A DNA stretch of 64,000 bases, taken from positions 20,152,275-20,216,274 of the forward strand of contig CM076662.1 of assembly GCA_038496675.1 (NCBI GenBank), given 5' to 3'. The notes under the pieces were generated by a model. That model did not search any database. It was not told the DNA's origin and saw only the letters and a program-made list of their open reading frames with translations. Both the position numbers and the translations under genes were made by a program. Each line of letters begins with the position of its first letter. Position 1 is the first letter of the stretch. Of this stretch, positions 1-12,459 are shown one piece after another. The stretch is from Rachycentron canadum. Its lineage: Eukaryota > Chordata > Actinopteri > Carangiformes > Rachycentridae.

Positions 1-625
1 GCACTGGAGATGAGTGGTATTTCTTTTCTGCTTAGATTTCTAAAACGCTACATTTCAAAAATAATTTACCTCTGGAGACTATTTCTTTACTTTACAGTAG
101 TTTTGGTGTAAACTGTTCAGGGTCTGTAGGTTATTCGGAGTACTTGGGATGTAGTCTCTAAAAAGGTAGGAAGCTTTTGAGCTTTTAAATCTATGTTTTC
201 AATTCTTTGAACAGCACAAACTAAAACCTCTTCCCTCTTCTGCTTCCAAAGTGTTGCAATGACAGAGGTGGCAGAGGCCAAATACTTCAAAACTTTAGAA
301 GATAAAACCAACATCTGCTTTGCTAGATATCACAAACAAATTAATTTGTGTTGCAATGAACTCACCCTTTACTGAACATAGATGTTTTTCTTGTTATTTG
401 TATGAAAACTTCCCCTATATTGAAAGCTATTTCATTATTTAAAGAAAAGTGTATGCATGCATTTGGACAGAAGCTCTTCAACCAATACAACCAGACAGGT
501 CATATTGGTTTATCTCGATCCTCCGATATGATACGGGAGCTTTTTTTTAAATTAGCGCAGCAGTCGAAAGGCCACAGATTACCTGTTAAAAATAAATAAC
601 CAGTCCTTTTATGGTGAGACAATAT
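1..625. other. non-coding, nothing recognised
   Basis: AT-rich sequence. The two small open frames here (around 117-314 minus and 402-599 plus) have no recognisable similarity and no splice or promoter context. Confidence 0.6.
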
Positions 626-960
626 TCAAGGTTTGGTTAGGGTTAGTCACAATACAATTAAATTATCTTAGAGAAAGATCACTGTTTGGTTTAAAGGTTT
701 GTGCTAAGGTTAGAAGACCTTCACCATCAGTGTCAAAACCAGTGGTTAAGTTGTAGAGCAACTGAGGGCATGGTTAAAACAAACAGGATTAGTTCAGTTT
801 GAAACAGGGAATGAATAGCAGTCACCCATGTTGAAGTCCAGTGTTTTATCCATCCATCCTCTGCAAACTTATCTGCACGGAGACTTTTCTATTCTTCAGC
901 ATCACCTCACCTCTTTTACTCTTGTCGTAATAACTACAATTACTACAACTAGTCACCTGG
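626..960 (+). repeat. interspersed repeat R1, first copy
   Basis: Includes TTGGTTAGGGTTAGTCAC, then GAAACAGGGAATGAATAGCA, CACCCATGTTGAAGTCCAGT and CTCTTTTACTCTTGTCGTAA. The second half is recognisably related to 21290-21420, and the whole resembles a repeat seen in many fish genomes. No frame or terminal structure identifies its class. Confidence 0.5.
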
Positions 961-3900
961 TGCCATTGGCTGAGAAGACTGAAGCCATCTCACACGACAG
1001 CTAGATGATGCCTCACAATAAAACGTTGTTATGGACTGGCCTTGAAATTGTTTTACTGTCAACACAGAGAAAAAAAATGGAAAGACAAGGGATTAGTGGC
1101 AGTGAAAGTGTAACATCGTGAAGGAGAAGAGAGAAAGACAGACGTGCAGGAGGGTTAAGAAAAAGGGGAAGAAGTGTCAAATAAATTGACAGAGATAAAA
1201 TGAAGAATGGAGGGAAAGAGCACAGCTTTGTATGTATTCGAGGGCCCATGAAAGCAGTATGAATATGTAGATATGTGGTCATGGTTATAAGAGACTGTCA
1301 AAGAGCGACAGGTAGAAAAGACAAATCGAGCCACAAAAGAAAAAAATTACTCCAGTCATTGAGGATTGAAAATGGTTTTCTCCTTCATCACTGAATCAAG
1401 CAGCAGCTGCTCACCCATCAAGGCACATCTTTATATAGATAGATTAAAACATAACTATCTATTAATGTAGTTGAAGACTAGCACAAACACAGTGGAGAAT
1501 CATCACAGCAATAGCCAGAGTCCTTCAAAAGCTTGATGACTTATGAGACAATAAGATCTTGAGATACTACAACCGCAGAGCTGGAGACACGACCATGTGT
1601 CCCATCCATCAAAGTAGTGGGTGTACAGAGAGACATAAACCATTAAGTGTCATCGTTCACAGTAAATGTCACAGCGTTGGTTTCTGCAGAAGCAATAACA
1701 CGAGCCCATCAAATTATTGATGGGAAGACACGTGACAATACATTGATTGCACAAGAACAGACTTGAGATGACATGGACCGTTTTAAAGAGGATGGTTTTA
1801 GATGTTTGGAAATAAAGACAGTGGCTCTCATGAGAGAAACCTTACTGATGGACAGAAATATTATACACGGCAGGCAAACTGGGATATTAACTGTGGAATA
1901 TTTTATGTTAAAATCCACCTGTTTCCTCAGACTTAATAGCAAAGAGGATGTGCAACAGAGGAAAGCATCCACCTGCCTCTAATTGAGACCCTGCAGATTC
2001 ACCTTGTCTTCCAAATGAAATGCTGTGAAACCAGAGATAGACTTTTTAAGTTTTTACCTCTACTGCCCCATGCTCTATGACATAAATAACCATTTACATG
2101 TATCCACATTATGTGCTGTGGTTGGATCAGGCAGCTATCCACCATAAAAAAAAAAAAAAAAGGTTTAAATACACCCAAGAAGCAGCAGAGACGGATTAAA
2201 ATCTGATTGATCAAACTGTGATTGCTCACAGCGGAGGCATTCAAGCATTCTAGCCTGAAATGATGTTAACACATCCATCTCTTCAAGTAATCTTTACATC
2301 CACCAAGTGTGTGTGCACTGTGGAAGGAGACGCTACAGGTTCTTAAGGACATCTGAGGCAACACTAAAACTTCATTGTGTTTCTCTGTCTCATTAGAGCA
2401 TGGTTTTGTGTTATCTTATGACCTGTCTAACAAACTAAATTATCATTGTTGCACCTAATGCGGCAAATTGGTGTTCTTCTTCTGGGTTTTTTTACGCAGT
2501 TCCGGGAGCATTATCAGCACCCTCAGGACTGGAGTGGGGCCTAAACTGATTTGGGTGTCACTTGAGAAATCCAACAAGAACGTATTCAGATACATGATCT
2601 TGCTAACAGATGCATTTGAGGTGTATTGAACTACAATTGCATCCAGATACAAGATACTTGACGTCAGTGTAAATGGGGCTTTACTGGTATAATTAGTTTT
2701 ATGACACAGAAGGGATAAATAAGAATCACAGTGGATGTCATACACACACACAAATTCAGGCAGACGTTAACTGATTTGTAAATGATAATTAATTTAACAA
2801 TTAATTTGATTTAGTTTAAGAAAAACATTTAACAAATGTGTCCTAATGTTATAATATCAGGATTAAAGCTCATTCATATTTTGGATGTTATATATTTTGT
2901 GTCTAAACATCCATAAAGAGGCAGCACACACTGAATATACAACCTCATAAGTGAGTTATTGAAACACACCTTTACAAACACCCCTCTCACACATTAAAGG
3001 TCAAACACTTATCTCACTTTAGTGAGTGAACACAGTGTTCTTTACTCTGAAAGCTTTATCAAGTTCTATATCTTCTGTCAGAAGTTTGACATTTTTTCTA
3101 CATCAAAACAGAATTTATTCGTAGTGATCTAACTTCTTTTTTTAAAGTCATAGCCAAAGGTCATGCCCAGAGCACCACATACAGTAAAAACTTTGTGAAA
3201 CAGAGGCATTAAGAGTCCAAACCCTCCACTCTGGCCTGACATTTTGCTCAAACGCCTCATCAAATGCAACAAAAATTGCACGAAGCCTTCACAGAGGCGC
3301 ACAAGCCATTCTCTCACAGAGGACATGTCCACTGAGAGAGAATCAGGTCATTGAGAGGCTCAGATCAAGGAAGAGAACATTTTCCTGCCACATGGGGGAA
3401 TTAATCAGGACGGCTTTTAGGGACTGCGATCTATCGCTGGAGAACAGAGGACAGCAGAGTTTGAACCTTTGAAGTCCCTGCCAATGGACCATCCATGTAT
3501 TTTCCTTGGTAGTCAATGATTTAATGAGCGTGTAATGACACTGGCCCGACAGAGGGATACGTGGCAGATGTTTTTTTAATTCTTTATTTGCTGTAGTTGG
3601 ATTAGTGAGGGAGAGGAGCAGATTTTTTTCTAGTCTGGATAATTTGAATCGTTTTATCTTGAGCAAACAAGCTGAATTTTCAGTGGTGGGGCATCTTCCT
3701 GGGAATCATAGCAGTGTAAATAAAATCTTACTTCATTCAGATGCCTGAAAGATACTTGTTGTCATGCATCATCTGAGCATCACAACCGTTCAAGCTCTTA
3801 AAAACCTGTGGAAACCCAAAGTAAAAGTCAAAATTATCTTATATTCATCCATATTTTTTTCATCCTTTTATGATTAATAAAGATATACCCCAGGAAACAA

Positions 3901-5888
3901 TGGAGCCAAAAGAAAGCTGTTTGATTTGCATACCTGTGGACATAATATAATAGCTTGGAAAATCAACTAAACATAACCACACTTTTTAGATACTGCGCCA
4001 TGAATGTCTTTTTTTCCCCTCTCAAATTAAATGTCGGACATTTTGAAAGTCTTTTCACATTTCGCAGTGACCACAAAAACCTCCCTCCATCTGTGTAACA
4101 CTACTCAGCCAAATGCTAGTACCTGGAGACAAAAATGACAGCTACGCCAGCGAGTCTGAGTCATGTTGAAATCAGCTTCACGTTCTACATTCTCCTGTGC
4201 TGTTCTCATATAATATACAGAGACCCTTTCAGAAAGACTGTCTTTGGGGTTTCTTCTCTGTAAATGTCATCCTACTTCAGACGTCACTCTGAAAATGTCA
4301 CCCAGCTACCCTTTTCATTAGCTCACCAGCTCTCTTCTCGATTATACACCATTTTCCATTAGAGGGATCGCACACCCAGCGCGGGCTGCCTCTTATTTTT
4401 TTTTCAAGCTGCACACACTGAAGTGTGATAGCAAGGCTGACAGGATGGATGTTCTGGCACTCTGTGTTATGGTTTGATGTTGTTTGCTCAGCCGTGATCA
4501 CCTGTTATTGAAGATCCTCCGCCGTTTCCCACGCTGCCCTGCTGCAAAGGACTGGTTTGGGCAAGCCGTCAATCATGTGTGTAGAGGGAAAGAGATGCAA
4601 TTTAGGTGTTTTGGCTTCCTTGAAGTGAAAGTTTTGAAGGTTACGGAACTTGGCAGTTGACTTCAATGAACTCTGGACATTTAAAATCTGCTTAAAAGCA
4701 GCAAGAAAATTGGTATTTAAAAAAAAAAAAAAAAATACCTTCCTGGAAAATGTATTTGGGAAACAAACAGTGAAAGTTAGTTGTTATTCTCTTCCACAGA
4801 CACACAAAACACATTGTAAAAAAACAATTCCTAAATAATATATACTTTTTAAGTATTTATACAATAAGTTATCTTTAAACTTAGATTTATGTTTCAATGA
4901 TTGTTCAAAATAATACCCAATACTATATTTGAAATTCAAGATATACAAATTAAATTAGAAGGATGGAGATATTCAATATTCTCAGACAATCTTCTGAAAA
5001 AACAAAAAAAAACAAAACCAATTTAGTATTGCTCAAATGAAATGCCAATTCATGGAGCATTTGGTCAGGTGTGTGCAGGTGGGGTCTGATGTATAAGTTG
5101 AACTTTCATGTTGTGTGCTTTCACTTTTATACACTAGTTTCATCACTTTTGTGCATACGACTTCAACACCGCAAGGGCTTTGAAGGAGGGACTGAAAGTC
5201 TGCGCCGTCTGTTTTCATTGAACAAATAACACCTGCCTGCATACACCAAAAACCAACCAAAAACATCAACCTTAGTGTGATGAGTGTAGAGAAGATTTCC
5301 TCCAAATGAAAGCCTTATAATATAAAGCTGAATGTCTCTTCACATATCCAACGCCATATTCTCATTCCTGCAGAGTTTTTCACATGTTGGTGCCCCACTG
5401 TCCAGTCATTAGTGAACCTATTATTCCGTGTCTGCTGTCCGTCAAAGTCAGCGCCCTGCTCCCTTTCTCTACGGGCCAAGGGTAATATTTGCTAATGAGT
5501 TGATTTGCTGCCGCCATGGCAACAGGCCCATCACTACAGAGTGTGAAGCAGGAGTGGCACCCTTGACACCAGCCCATAAAACAAGCCACATGGGCTGATG
5601 ATCCATGATGCATAATGCAGTGGCACAACCCTCGTCCACCCCCTGATCTAGCCACTTTTTTTTTCCCCACATGCTTTTTCCTTCTATCCCTTTTTCTACT
5701 CTGTTTAACCCTGCCCCTACCCATCAACCCTAACCTATCCCAAATCAGAAAGAGAGACACAAGGAGAGGAAGAAGTGGGATAAGAATTGTTTTCCTAAAA
5801 ACACGTGAAAGTGAATGTTCATGTTTGGTCACGGGGCAATTGAAGACAAAAATATAGCTTGTAAAGACTGAAATTAATAGAAATACAA
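961..5888. other. non-coding intergenic stretch
   Basis: Several short frames occur on both strands, none with recognisable protein features. An A16 tract lies at 2146-2161 and an A-rich run near 4720-4735. I see no gene, RNA or identifiable mobile element. Confidence 0.6.
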
Positions 5889-5960
5889 AATTAAAACTGG
5901 TCAAGCAGCAAATACTGGGGAATTTGTCTCTGGTGGATGATTTAACTCATCAGAGGGCTA
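5889..5960 (+). repeat. diverged duplicate segment, copy 1
   Basis: ATTAAAACTGGTCAAGCAGC continues to TTTGTCTCTGGTGGATGATT. It aligns with 6529-6600 over about 70 bp at roughly three quarters identity by eye. The two copies lie 640 bp apart in the same orientation. Confidence 0.6.
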
Positions 5961-6528
5961 TGTAAATATCTCAGGTAATAACATTAAAAATCCTAGTTAT
6001 TTGGAGTCTGGTATTTGATAATTTGTTCAGTTTCAATTACATTGTATTGAACTGGAGATGTGGATCCACTATAGGTTACTGAGCAGGATTAAAATTTAAA
6101 TTAGGAATCTACCTGTTTGATGAATGAATACAATCATAATGGCACAAAAATGCGTTCCAAGCAAAGGAATACTCAGAAAACTAAAAGTAAAGGCATCAGA
6201 CGAATTATAACTACACCTACCTGGCCTCAACAGCATCTGCTGCACATGTAAGCCAAATATCAGTAAACAAAGAAAACAAGATATAGCCCCCTCAACAAAA
6301 GACATGAGCTCAGTGCAGACCATTAAACCAACTCTAGCATACCAGTACATCAAAACACAGTGATTCACAGCCAATTAAATGGCAAACACAGAAAACCTGA
6401 GGGGATAAACCCAGCCTGTGAAGGTTCAGTATAAAACAAAGCTTTGCTATTGACACCAGGAAAACAGAAAAAGTGAAGATGAAGCTTTTGAAAATCTCTT
6501 TATGAAAGTTAACGTGACTTTAGTTTAG

Positions 6529-6600
6529 AATTAAAAACAGTCAAGCAACAACTATTGGCAAACTGTCTCTCTGGTGGATAATTAAACTAGTGAACCTTGT
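6529..6600 (+). repeat. diverged duplicate segment, copy 2
   Basis: ATTAAAAACAGTCAAGCAAC continues to CTCTCTGGTGGATAATTAAA. It is the partner of 5889-5960. Confidence 0.6.
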
Positions 6601-7446
6601 AATCTTATGTTGTGAATACATGATTTGACTTTACATTAATTTAACAGATGCTCTGCTTTGAAATCCATAAATGAAGGCATACTGATGATTAGTGATTGAT
6701 ATTGTTATTGTCTCAAGTGTTCAAAGCAGCTGCAATGTAATCATACACCATTTGTATGAGTATGCAGCAGGTGAAAGATCATTATAACAGGATTGCATCA
6801 CCCCTGAGCTCTCTGCCTAATGCTTAAAGGCAGAGCTGAGTATCACTGGCCTTCAGCTACAGGTTTAGCACTCAGCTCACCAGCTAACCTGCAGAGACCA
6901 TCTATCTAATTACACAAAGGTTGCTCTGACACTCTTCTTGCCACGGCGTGACCAGATGACACGGCTCCCTCTCCCATCTGTCAGCCTACCGACGCCTTGT
7001 GAAGCAGAAGCGGCACAGATTGTGACTCTTGTGTGACTTCGCAGGCACAGCAGGGCGTGATGCTCTCTCAAGCCTCAGCGGTCCTACGTCCCATATGACC
7101 CCTTCTAGTTGTGAGAATGCGGTGATTGTGCGAATGCTCAGTTGGGTATCTCACAATCTGTGATAAATGTGGCATCGTTTTTAACCACTTTGCAGTCGAG
7201 AAATGACTTCACACTCTCATTTGAAGTCGTGACACGGCTTTCACAAAGGTGTGACCAGTCTACCATTTTCTTTTCAAGTTTTTAAATCAACAACGATACC
7301 TCTTTTGTTTAGGTGTTCATGAACCTGAGACAGGTCCACAAAAAATAGTGAACCCCCACTTCAGTTATTCATCTTAAATGCATATATTACCTTTCAAATA
7401 TCTTAAGCGGGGACATGTTGTCCATTCCTTGAAAGCTACTGTAATT

Positions 7447-7468
7447 GGGGGTGGGGGGTGGGGGGGGG
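7447..7468 (+). repeat. G-run, possible G-quadruplex
   Basis: Runs of five, six and nine G, separated by single T bases, in otherwise AT-rich sequence. The nine-G run could supply two tetrad strands, allowing a four-strand G-quadruplex with one-base loops. Confidence 0.75.
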
Positions 7469-7568
7469 TATAATCTTGGTTAGAGTTATCATCTTTTAGC
7501 TGTTCCACTAAGCTGAGAGAAAAAGAAAATGTTTGCTGCTAAATGCTCCACTTGACTCACCAATAAGT

Positions 7569-7595
7569 CTGCTGCTGCTGCTGCTGCTGCTGCTG
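7569..7595 (+). repeat. (CTG)9 triplet repeat
   Basis: Nine uninterrupted CTG units in non-coding sequence. No frame with gene support covers it. Confidence 0.95.
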
Positions 7596-8780
7596 AAATG
7601 GAGGTAAGAGCAGCGAGACCAAACCCTAAAGTGAATTAGGTGGATGTTTTTTTGCTTTGCTAATGCTACATGCTAATTTCTTGTGGAGCCCCTTTCCAAA
7701 ATAGTGGGTGTGTAGAAACAGCAAACGTTAAAGTCTTCATTTCAGGGTATATTCTAAACAGATTTAATCACAGCTATGTTCAGCAACAGAATTGCATAAG
7801 GGGCATTTGTATTTATGAAAAGATCATATCCTGATTACTATTTTAAAAGCACTAGGGAAATAACTCCATTGGTTTGAAATTATGTTGTGCTCTTTGTGGC
7901 AAAAATGTGACCCAGTTCGCCATCTTGTTTTCATGAGCATCATTTTTCATCATACGGCATAGTAATTACACTTCATGTTGTGCTCTGTGGACCCCTTTAC
8001 ATTAGATTCTGTTCATTAAGAGCCTTTGGTAACATTATAATGTGCAGTCATTATTGCAGGCATCATAAAACACAAGCGGGTACTGAATTAGTGAGTATTT
8101 TTCCATTAGCATGGCATATTGTTTTAGTAATTGAGTTTAAAGACGTGGAAGACCTCTCATATTTATAAAGCAAGTGATGAAGTACATCACATTCACAAAC
8201 ATTAGATGCCAAAAAGACAAATGTGTTGGCCTTATTACACTGGTGGCATGAAAGTGAAGCAAATTGCAAGACTTTATCAAGATTTTTCGTCAGCAACTTA
8301 AGACGTAGGTCCATTATAAATGATGTTGAACCCATTTATTGTTTTGAATTGTAGTTCAGATCATTTACCTGTGTGGGTTTGCAACTGCTTCAATAATTTT
8401 TGTCCCTCACCACACACAGTTATTTACTCATGCAATAAAAAGGTGTCGCTTTAAAAAGAATATTATCTAGTGTTAAAATGCAGCTGTGCTTCTTTCCTTC
8501 AGTTGTTGCATATTATGCTACTTCTAAAAACTCCCTGTACTTCTCTTCACGTTAGAGGCACATATTGTACATTGCACTCCACTACATTTATTTGACATCT
8601 TAAGTTATAAGCAACTTTTCAGATGACATGTCTCAAATGACAGTAGCTCTTTAAATGACCCTTTGCCACACATTAAACTTCCCAGAATATGAATTTAAAT
8701 TAAGACTGACAAGATACAATATTAAATGTTGCTTAGACATTAATGCGTGAGTAATAATCATCAGTATTATGATATTAATA

Positions 8781-8943
8781 TACACTTATCAGCCATAGTT
8801 ATGACTACTGACAGGTGAAGAGAAGTAACATTGATTATGTGCCGTGGAGCCAATGTCTTGACAGGTCAGGGCTGTTTTTGCGGCTACCAGTGGGACCTAC
8901 CAATATTAGACAGGTAGTCATAATACTGTGGCTGATTGGTGTA
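8781..8943. mobile_element. Tc1/mariner-type MITE, 163 bp
   Basis: The left end TACACTTATCAGCCATAG and the reverse complement of the right end, TACACCAATCAGCCACAG, are imperfect terminal inverted repeats, and similarity continues to CTGACAGG/CCTG. TA flanks both ends, as expected for Tc1-family target-site duplication. The inner sequence (ACAGGTGAAGAGAAGTAACA) matches the subterminal part of a Tc1-like family widespread in fish. There is no transposase; this is a non-autonomous, internally deleted copy. Confidence 0.85.
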
Positions 8944-11484
8944 ATAACAGATAATAATAGAAAGGGCCATTGTGCTGCATACTTTAGCTTTGTATACTTG
9001 GCTGAATACATTTGGCCGATAATACTGACATGCAGCACTTGCTTCTTGCGACATAATCATACTTAAGTAAAAGGCGGAGTCATTCTCCTTGATGTTTATT
9101 TACTTTTCTTTTCTACTTCCTGCAAATTCTTAAATTTGCATAATTTCCATTATTGAATATTTGATCATATGTGCAATATATAAAAAAAAACTACCATGAT
9201 AGAACCGATTTGTGTCAATTTTTACAGTTCTATGGTTTAAGTATCAAGTTGGGGTCATATTTGTAATAAAATACATATGATCCTTTATTCTCTGGAAAAT
9301 CCAACAAACACATGATCTGCAGTCCTTTACTTATTTCCTTGGTATCCAATGTATTTACAAAGCAACATGACCTGCACGTTAAAACCAGATCGCCACCAGT
9401 AATCACAATTCTGCAGCTCTCAACTGCAAGACTGCAAGACTCATTCTGCATCCTTTCCATTCAGTCTGCTATCTTCTAACTTACATAACCTCTCTGGCGC
9501 TCGCGAGGATGCTGAGGCTGGCCGAGATGGTATCAATGCACAGGTCAAGGGAGGGTGATGACTAATTCATGAGCCTGTTTGCGAGGAACCTGCTTCAAGT
9601 CATTAGTCGCCTGTCAGCCTCCGCTCATGCAGCCATGGGAGTTGGGCAGTGTGGTGTGTCATGATGCAGCTTTCATAAACAAGACCTCTTTTTTGCTCTT
9701 CAGACATTAGAGTCAAATGGAAGGCAGATGAGGTGCTGACAGTTGGTTTATTAATTGTGTAAGGTTTCCTGAATGCATCCTTGTGTCTTATACAACTTTG
9801 ATCCTAATCTCAGATTTAGGATGTTTGATGTACTGAACTCAACTCTTCACATTCTTTATTCCACGTTTTACTTCAAAGCAAAGTCCTGTGCTGAGAAACT
9901 GCATGAGTCGATTCATCTGGGAACCTGTGAGCATAAGACCTTTAATTATAAATTCAAGGTGGTTCTTCTCACACTGTTTTTTCTGGATCCTATAGAGGTT
10001 CAGTAGTAGGAAAGACAGGTTGAAACATCACCCTCTGTGTGAACTGGCTTTATCCTCACACTTGACATGGATATTTAATCACTAAATAAAATTCACACGC
10101 TCTCCTCTTATGTATAGTGTATACAAGCCATACATTGTTCAGGGAGAGACACTTCATGTACATGAAGAAGGTATGACCTTGAGATCAAGGACCTGTTTGC
10201 ATGCACTTGCCACCACATTGCTGTTTTCGCAATCTGTTGACACTGAGCAGCCTGGTATTTGTAGAAATGTAAAAAGGTTACGACAACAGTGGAGGCCATC
10301 GCTCCGGTCTGATGTGGCTAAACAGACGCAGCCTGACACCCACACTGACAGGGATAAGGGTTTTTTTGGATCACAGTACAGAAAAAAATATATAAAATGC
10401 ATTAAATACTAAATGAATAATGATAATGATAACTATATGACATTGAATTCTTTCATTCTTATCGTTTGTCCTTATTTAAAACAAATTAATACAAGTGGGA
10501 GAGGTGCACACGTTCACTTTATATTTTACATTTATAAAGTTTATATTTTAATTTTACATCATGTTTGCATTTTTAAATATTAGCTTTTTTTTTTTAATCT
10601 AATATTTTTTCCCCAATTACTGTCACTTAAGAGTTCAGGAGCATTAAACATTAAGAGACACCTCACAGAAAAAGGGAGACGTGTTCATTGCTCGAGCTGC
10701 CAATTTGATTTCAGAACCAATATCAGGGGAAAGAAACAGATGTTAAATGAATACTCTGCTCATATTCCATACACCTGTGCACTACCAGAATACACAGTGA
10801 CATCAGTTGAGCTGTTAATGAGTCAGTATGGAGTGACAGCTGTTGGAATACTTACTATATTAAACAGGGATTTAAGAATTCCTTAAGCATCCATTGCCGA
10901 TTCCATTACCCACTATAATAATAATAATCCTGAAGGCATCATTACCACCAGCCAGCAAAGGTGTGATCTGACTGAGTCTGTACAAAATCTGCGCAAAATC
11001 ACAAATACCATCTTTCATGTCTTTCAGCCCACTGCTGCCATGGCTGCCGATCACAGGTGCTTCCTTGTGTAGTAAATGGTTTTGGTATTTTTGTATATAT
11101 TGTCAGACAAATCAGTTAGAATAAGAGTTTCCCATGGGCCTTTTTGGCACTGCTGTCACCAAACACTGATTTACTCCTGTCCTTATTGTTACCACAGTGT
11201 AACAGCCCCAAATCCAACACTTCCTGTGTTTGCATTCTTGGGACAGGAAACAGTCTGGACTTTGCGATCAAAGACCTGCAGTTGTCCCTTATCGTGGACT
11301 GGGGAGAAGCAGGGCTGTGGGACAAAGCTTTAAAGCTCTTGATGAAGGAAAATGTTTATTTAGACCTAACAAAAAAAGGAAGGCAGAGAATTTATGTGTG
11401 GCTACCACTTCAAGTTTGACAGCAGCTTTTGGTCCCAAGAGAGATGAAATAGGAAGAACTGTGGTGTCTGGGGACATCAGATAG
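8944..11484. other. non-coding intergenic stretch
   Basis: 9480-9660 is a moderately GC-rich patch (GGCGCTCGCGAGG, CTAATTCATGAGCC) that could be a conserved regulatory element, but this cannot be judged without comparison. Overlapping short frames at 10108-10412 and 11076-11484 have no convincing identity. Confidence 0.55.
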
Positions 11485-11600
11485 AGATGTGTTTCCTGAA
11501 TGATGGTCACATCAAGCTCTGGGACCCACTGTCAAACTGCCGAATCGTCTCGATGACAGAATTTGAACTGGGGTTTTCCTGTTGGCAGGACAGAGAACAA
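11485..11600 (+). pseudogene. possible WD40-like coding relic
   Basis: The plus strand reads CFLNDGHIKLWDPLSNCRI in one frame, followed by VSMTEFELGF and then a stop. DGHIKLWDP resembles the end of a WD40 repeat. Upstream (11144-11484) two frames are open but do not join to a single reading, so any gene would be broken by frameshifts. No intron or exon structure is evident. I cannot name a parent gene; chance is a real alternative. Confidence 0.25.
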
Positions 11601-11694
11601 GTCCTGTGAAACCAGACAGGGATGTTTCAAATGACCGTGGTTCTTGTTTGTTTTTTGTTTGTTCCCCGAATCAATAAGAGCTTAGTGCAATATT

Positions 11695-12060
11695 TACCTC
11701 TGCCAAGGAGGTAATACTTTCACCTGGGTCTGTTGGATTGTTTGTTTGTCTGTCTGTCTGCAGGATTAAGCAAAAGTACTTTAGTGATTTCTACCAAACT
11801 TCGCATCGCCCTTTAAATTTAGTTGCTGATACAGTTTAAGGGGTCAACAGATTTTCTGATCACTTTCCTTAATATTGCAAGATGCATTTCTCATCACTTT
11901 CGCAGAAAATAAAAGTTTGGATCTTGAAGTAAAAATATCAGACACACTTATTATGTTAAGATCTATATCTTTGACAGTTTGGTGCAACTCCAAATAATCT
12001 GGATCTGACATGTAGGTCAGTGTGCCTGAAGTATGCTGACGGAGGTATGTGTTCTAGCGC
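11695..12060 (+). repeat. interspersed repeat with palindromic ends, copy A
   Basis: Starts ACCTCTGCCAAGGAGGTAAT, passes through GTTTGTTTGTCTGTCTGTCTG and CAGGATTAAGCAAAAGTACT, and ends GACGGAGGTATGTGTTCT. The two ends are loosely inverted copies of each other. The pattern (CTGCCAAGGAGG, a GTTTGTTTG tract, then AGGATTA-CAAAA-CTAC) is a common fish non-autonomous repeat. There is no coding capacity. Confidence 0.7.
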
Positions 12061-12459
12061 TTTTTTTAAAATGTGAAAATCCACCTGGTAACTTCTGCTC
12101 AAGTGACGCTTCAACAAAGAAGAGCAACTGATTGTCATTAATTCAATTACAGTACCTATCTGTTTTACCTTATCAAACGCTACTTATGCTCAGTTTCTCC
12201 CCTCTTCACACAGGGGGTGATAAATCAAACATGGCACTCCTGGAAACCAGTGATATCCAGAGATCGTGCTTTATTGTTCTATAGCTGTCTTATTGCGCTG
12301 ATATAAAACCAGACTGGCCAGAGTGTGTTCATCGCTTCTGCTGACGTAAAATGACATGTTTTGGGCTTTTGCTGTGCTAAGTGAAAAACTGAAAGTTAAG
12401 AGAAACTGAGTAGAAGATACACTTCTAAATTTTACAGTTTTTTTTTTTCCTTCTCAGGT

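Larger units (their letters stand above)
6601..8780. other. non-coding intergenic stretch
   Basis: Apart from the G-run and the CTG repeat, nothing is recognised. 6880-7100 is somewhat richer in GC and CpG than its surroundings but has no consistent frame. Confidence 0.6.

Noticed and set aside
5380..5904. 174-codon minus-strand open frame
   Set aside because: No recognisable domain. Two other frames are open in parallel, there is a poly-T/poly-A run inside, and no splice or promoter context.
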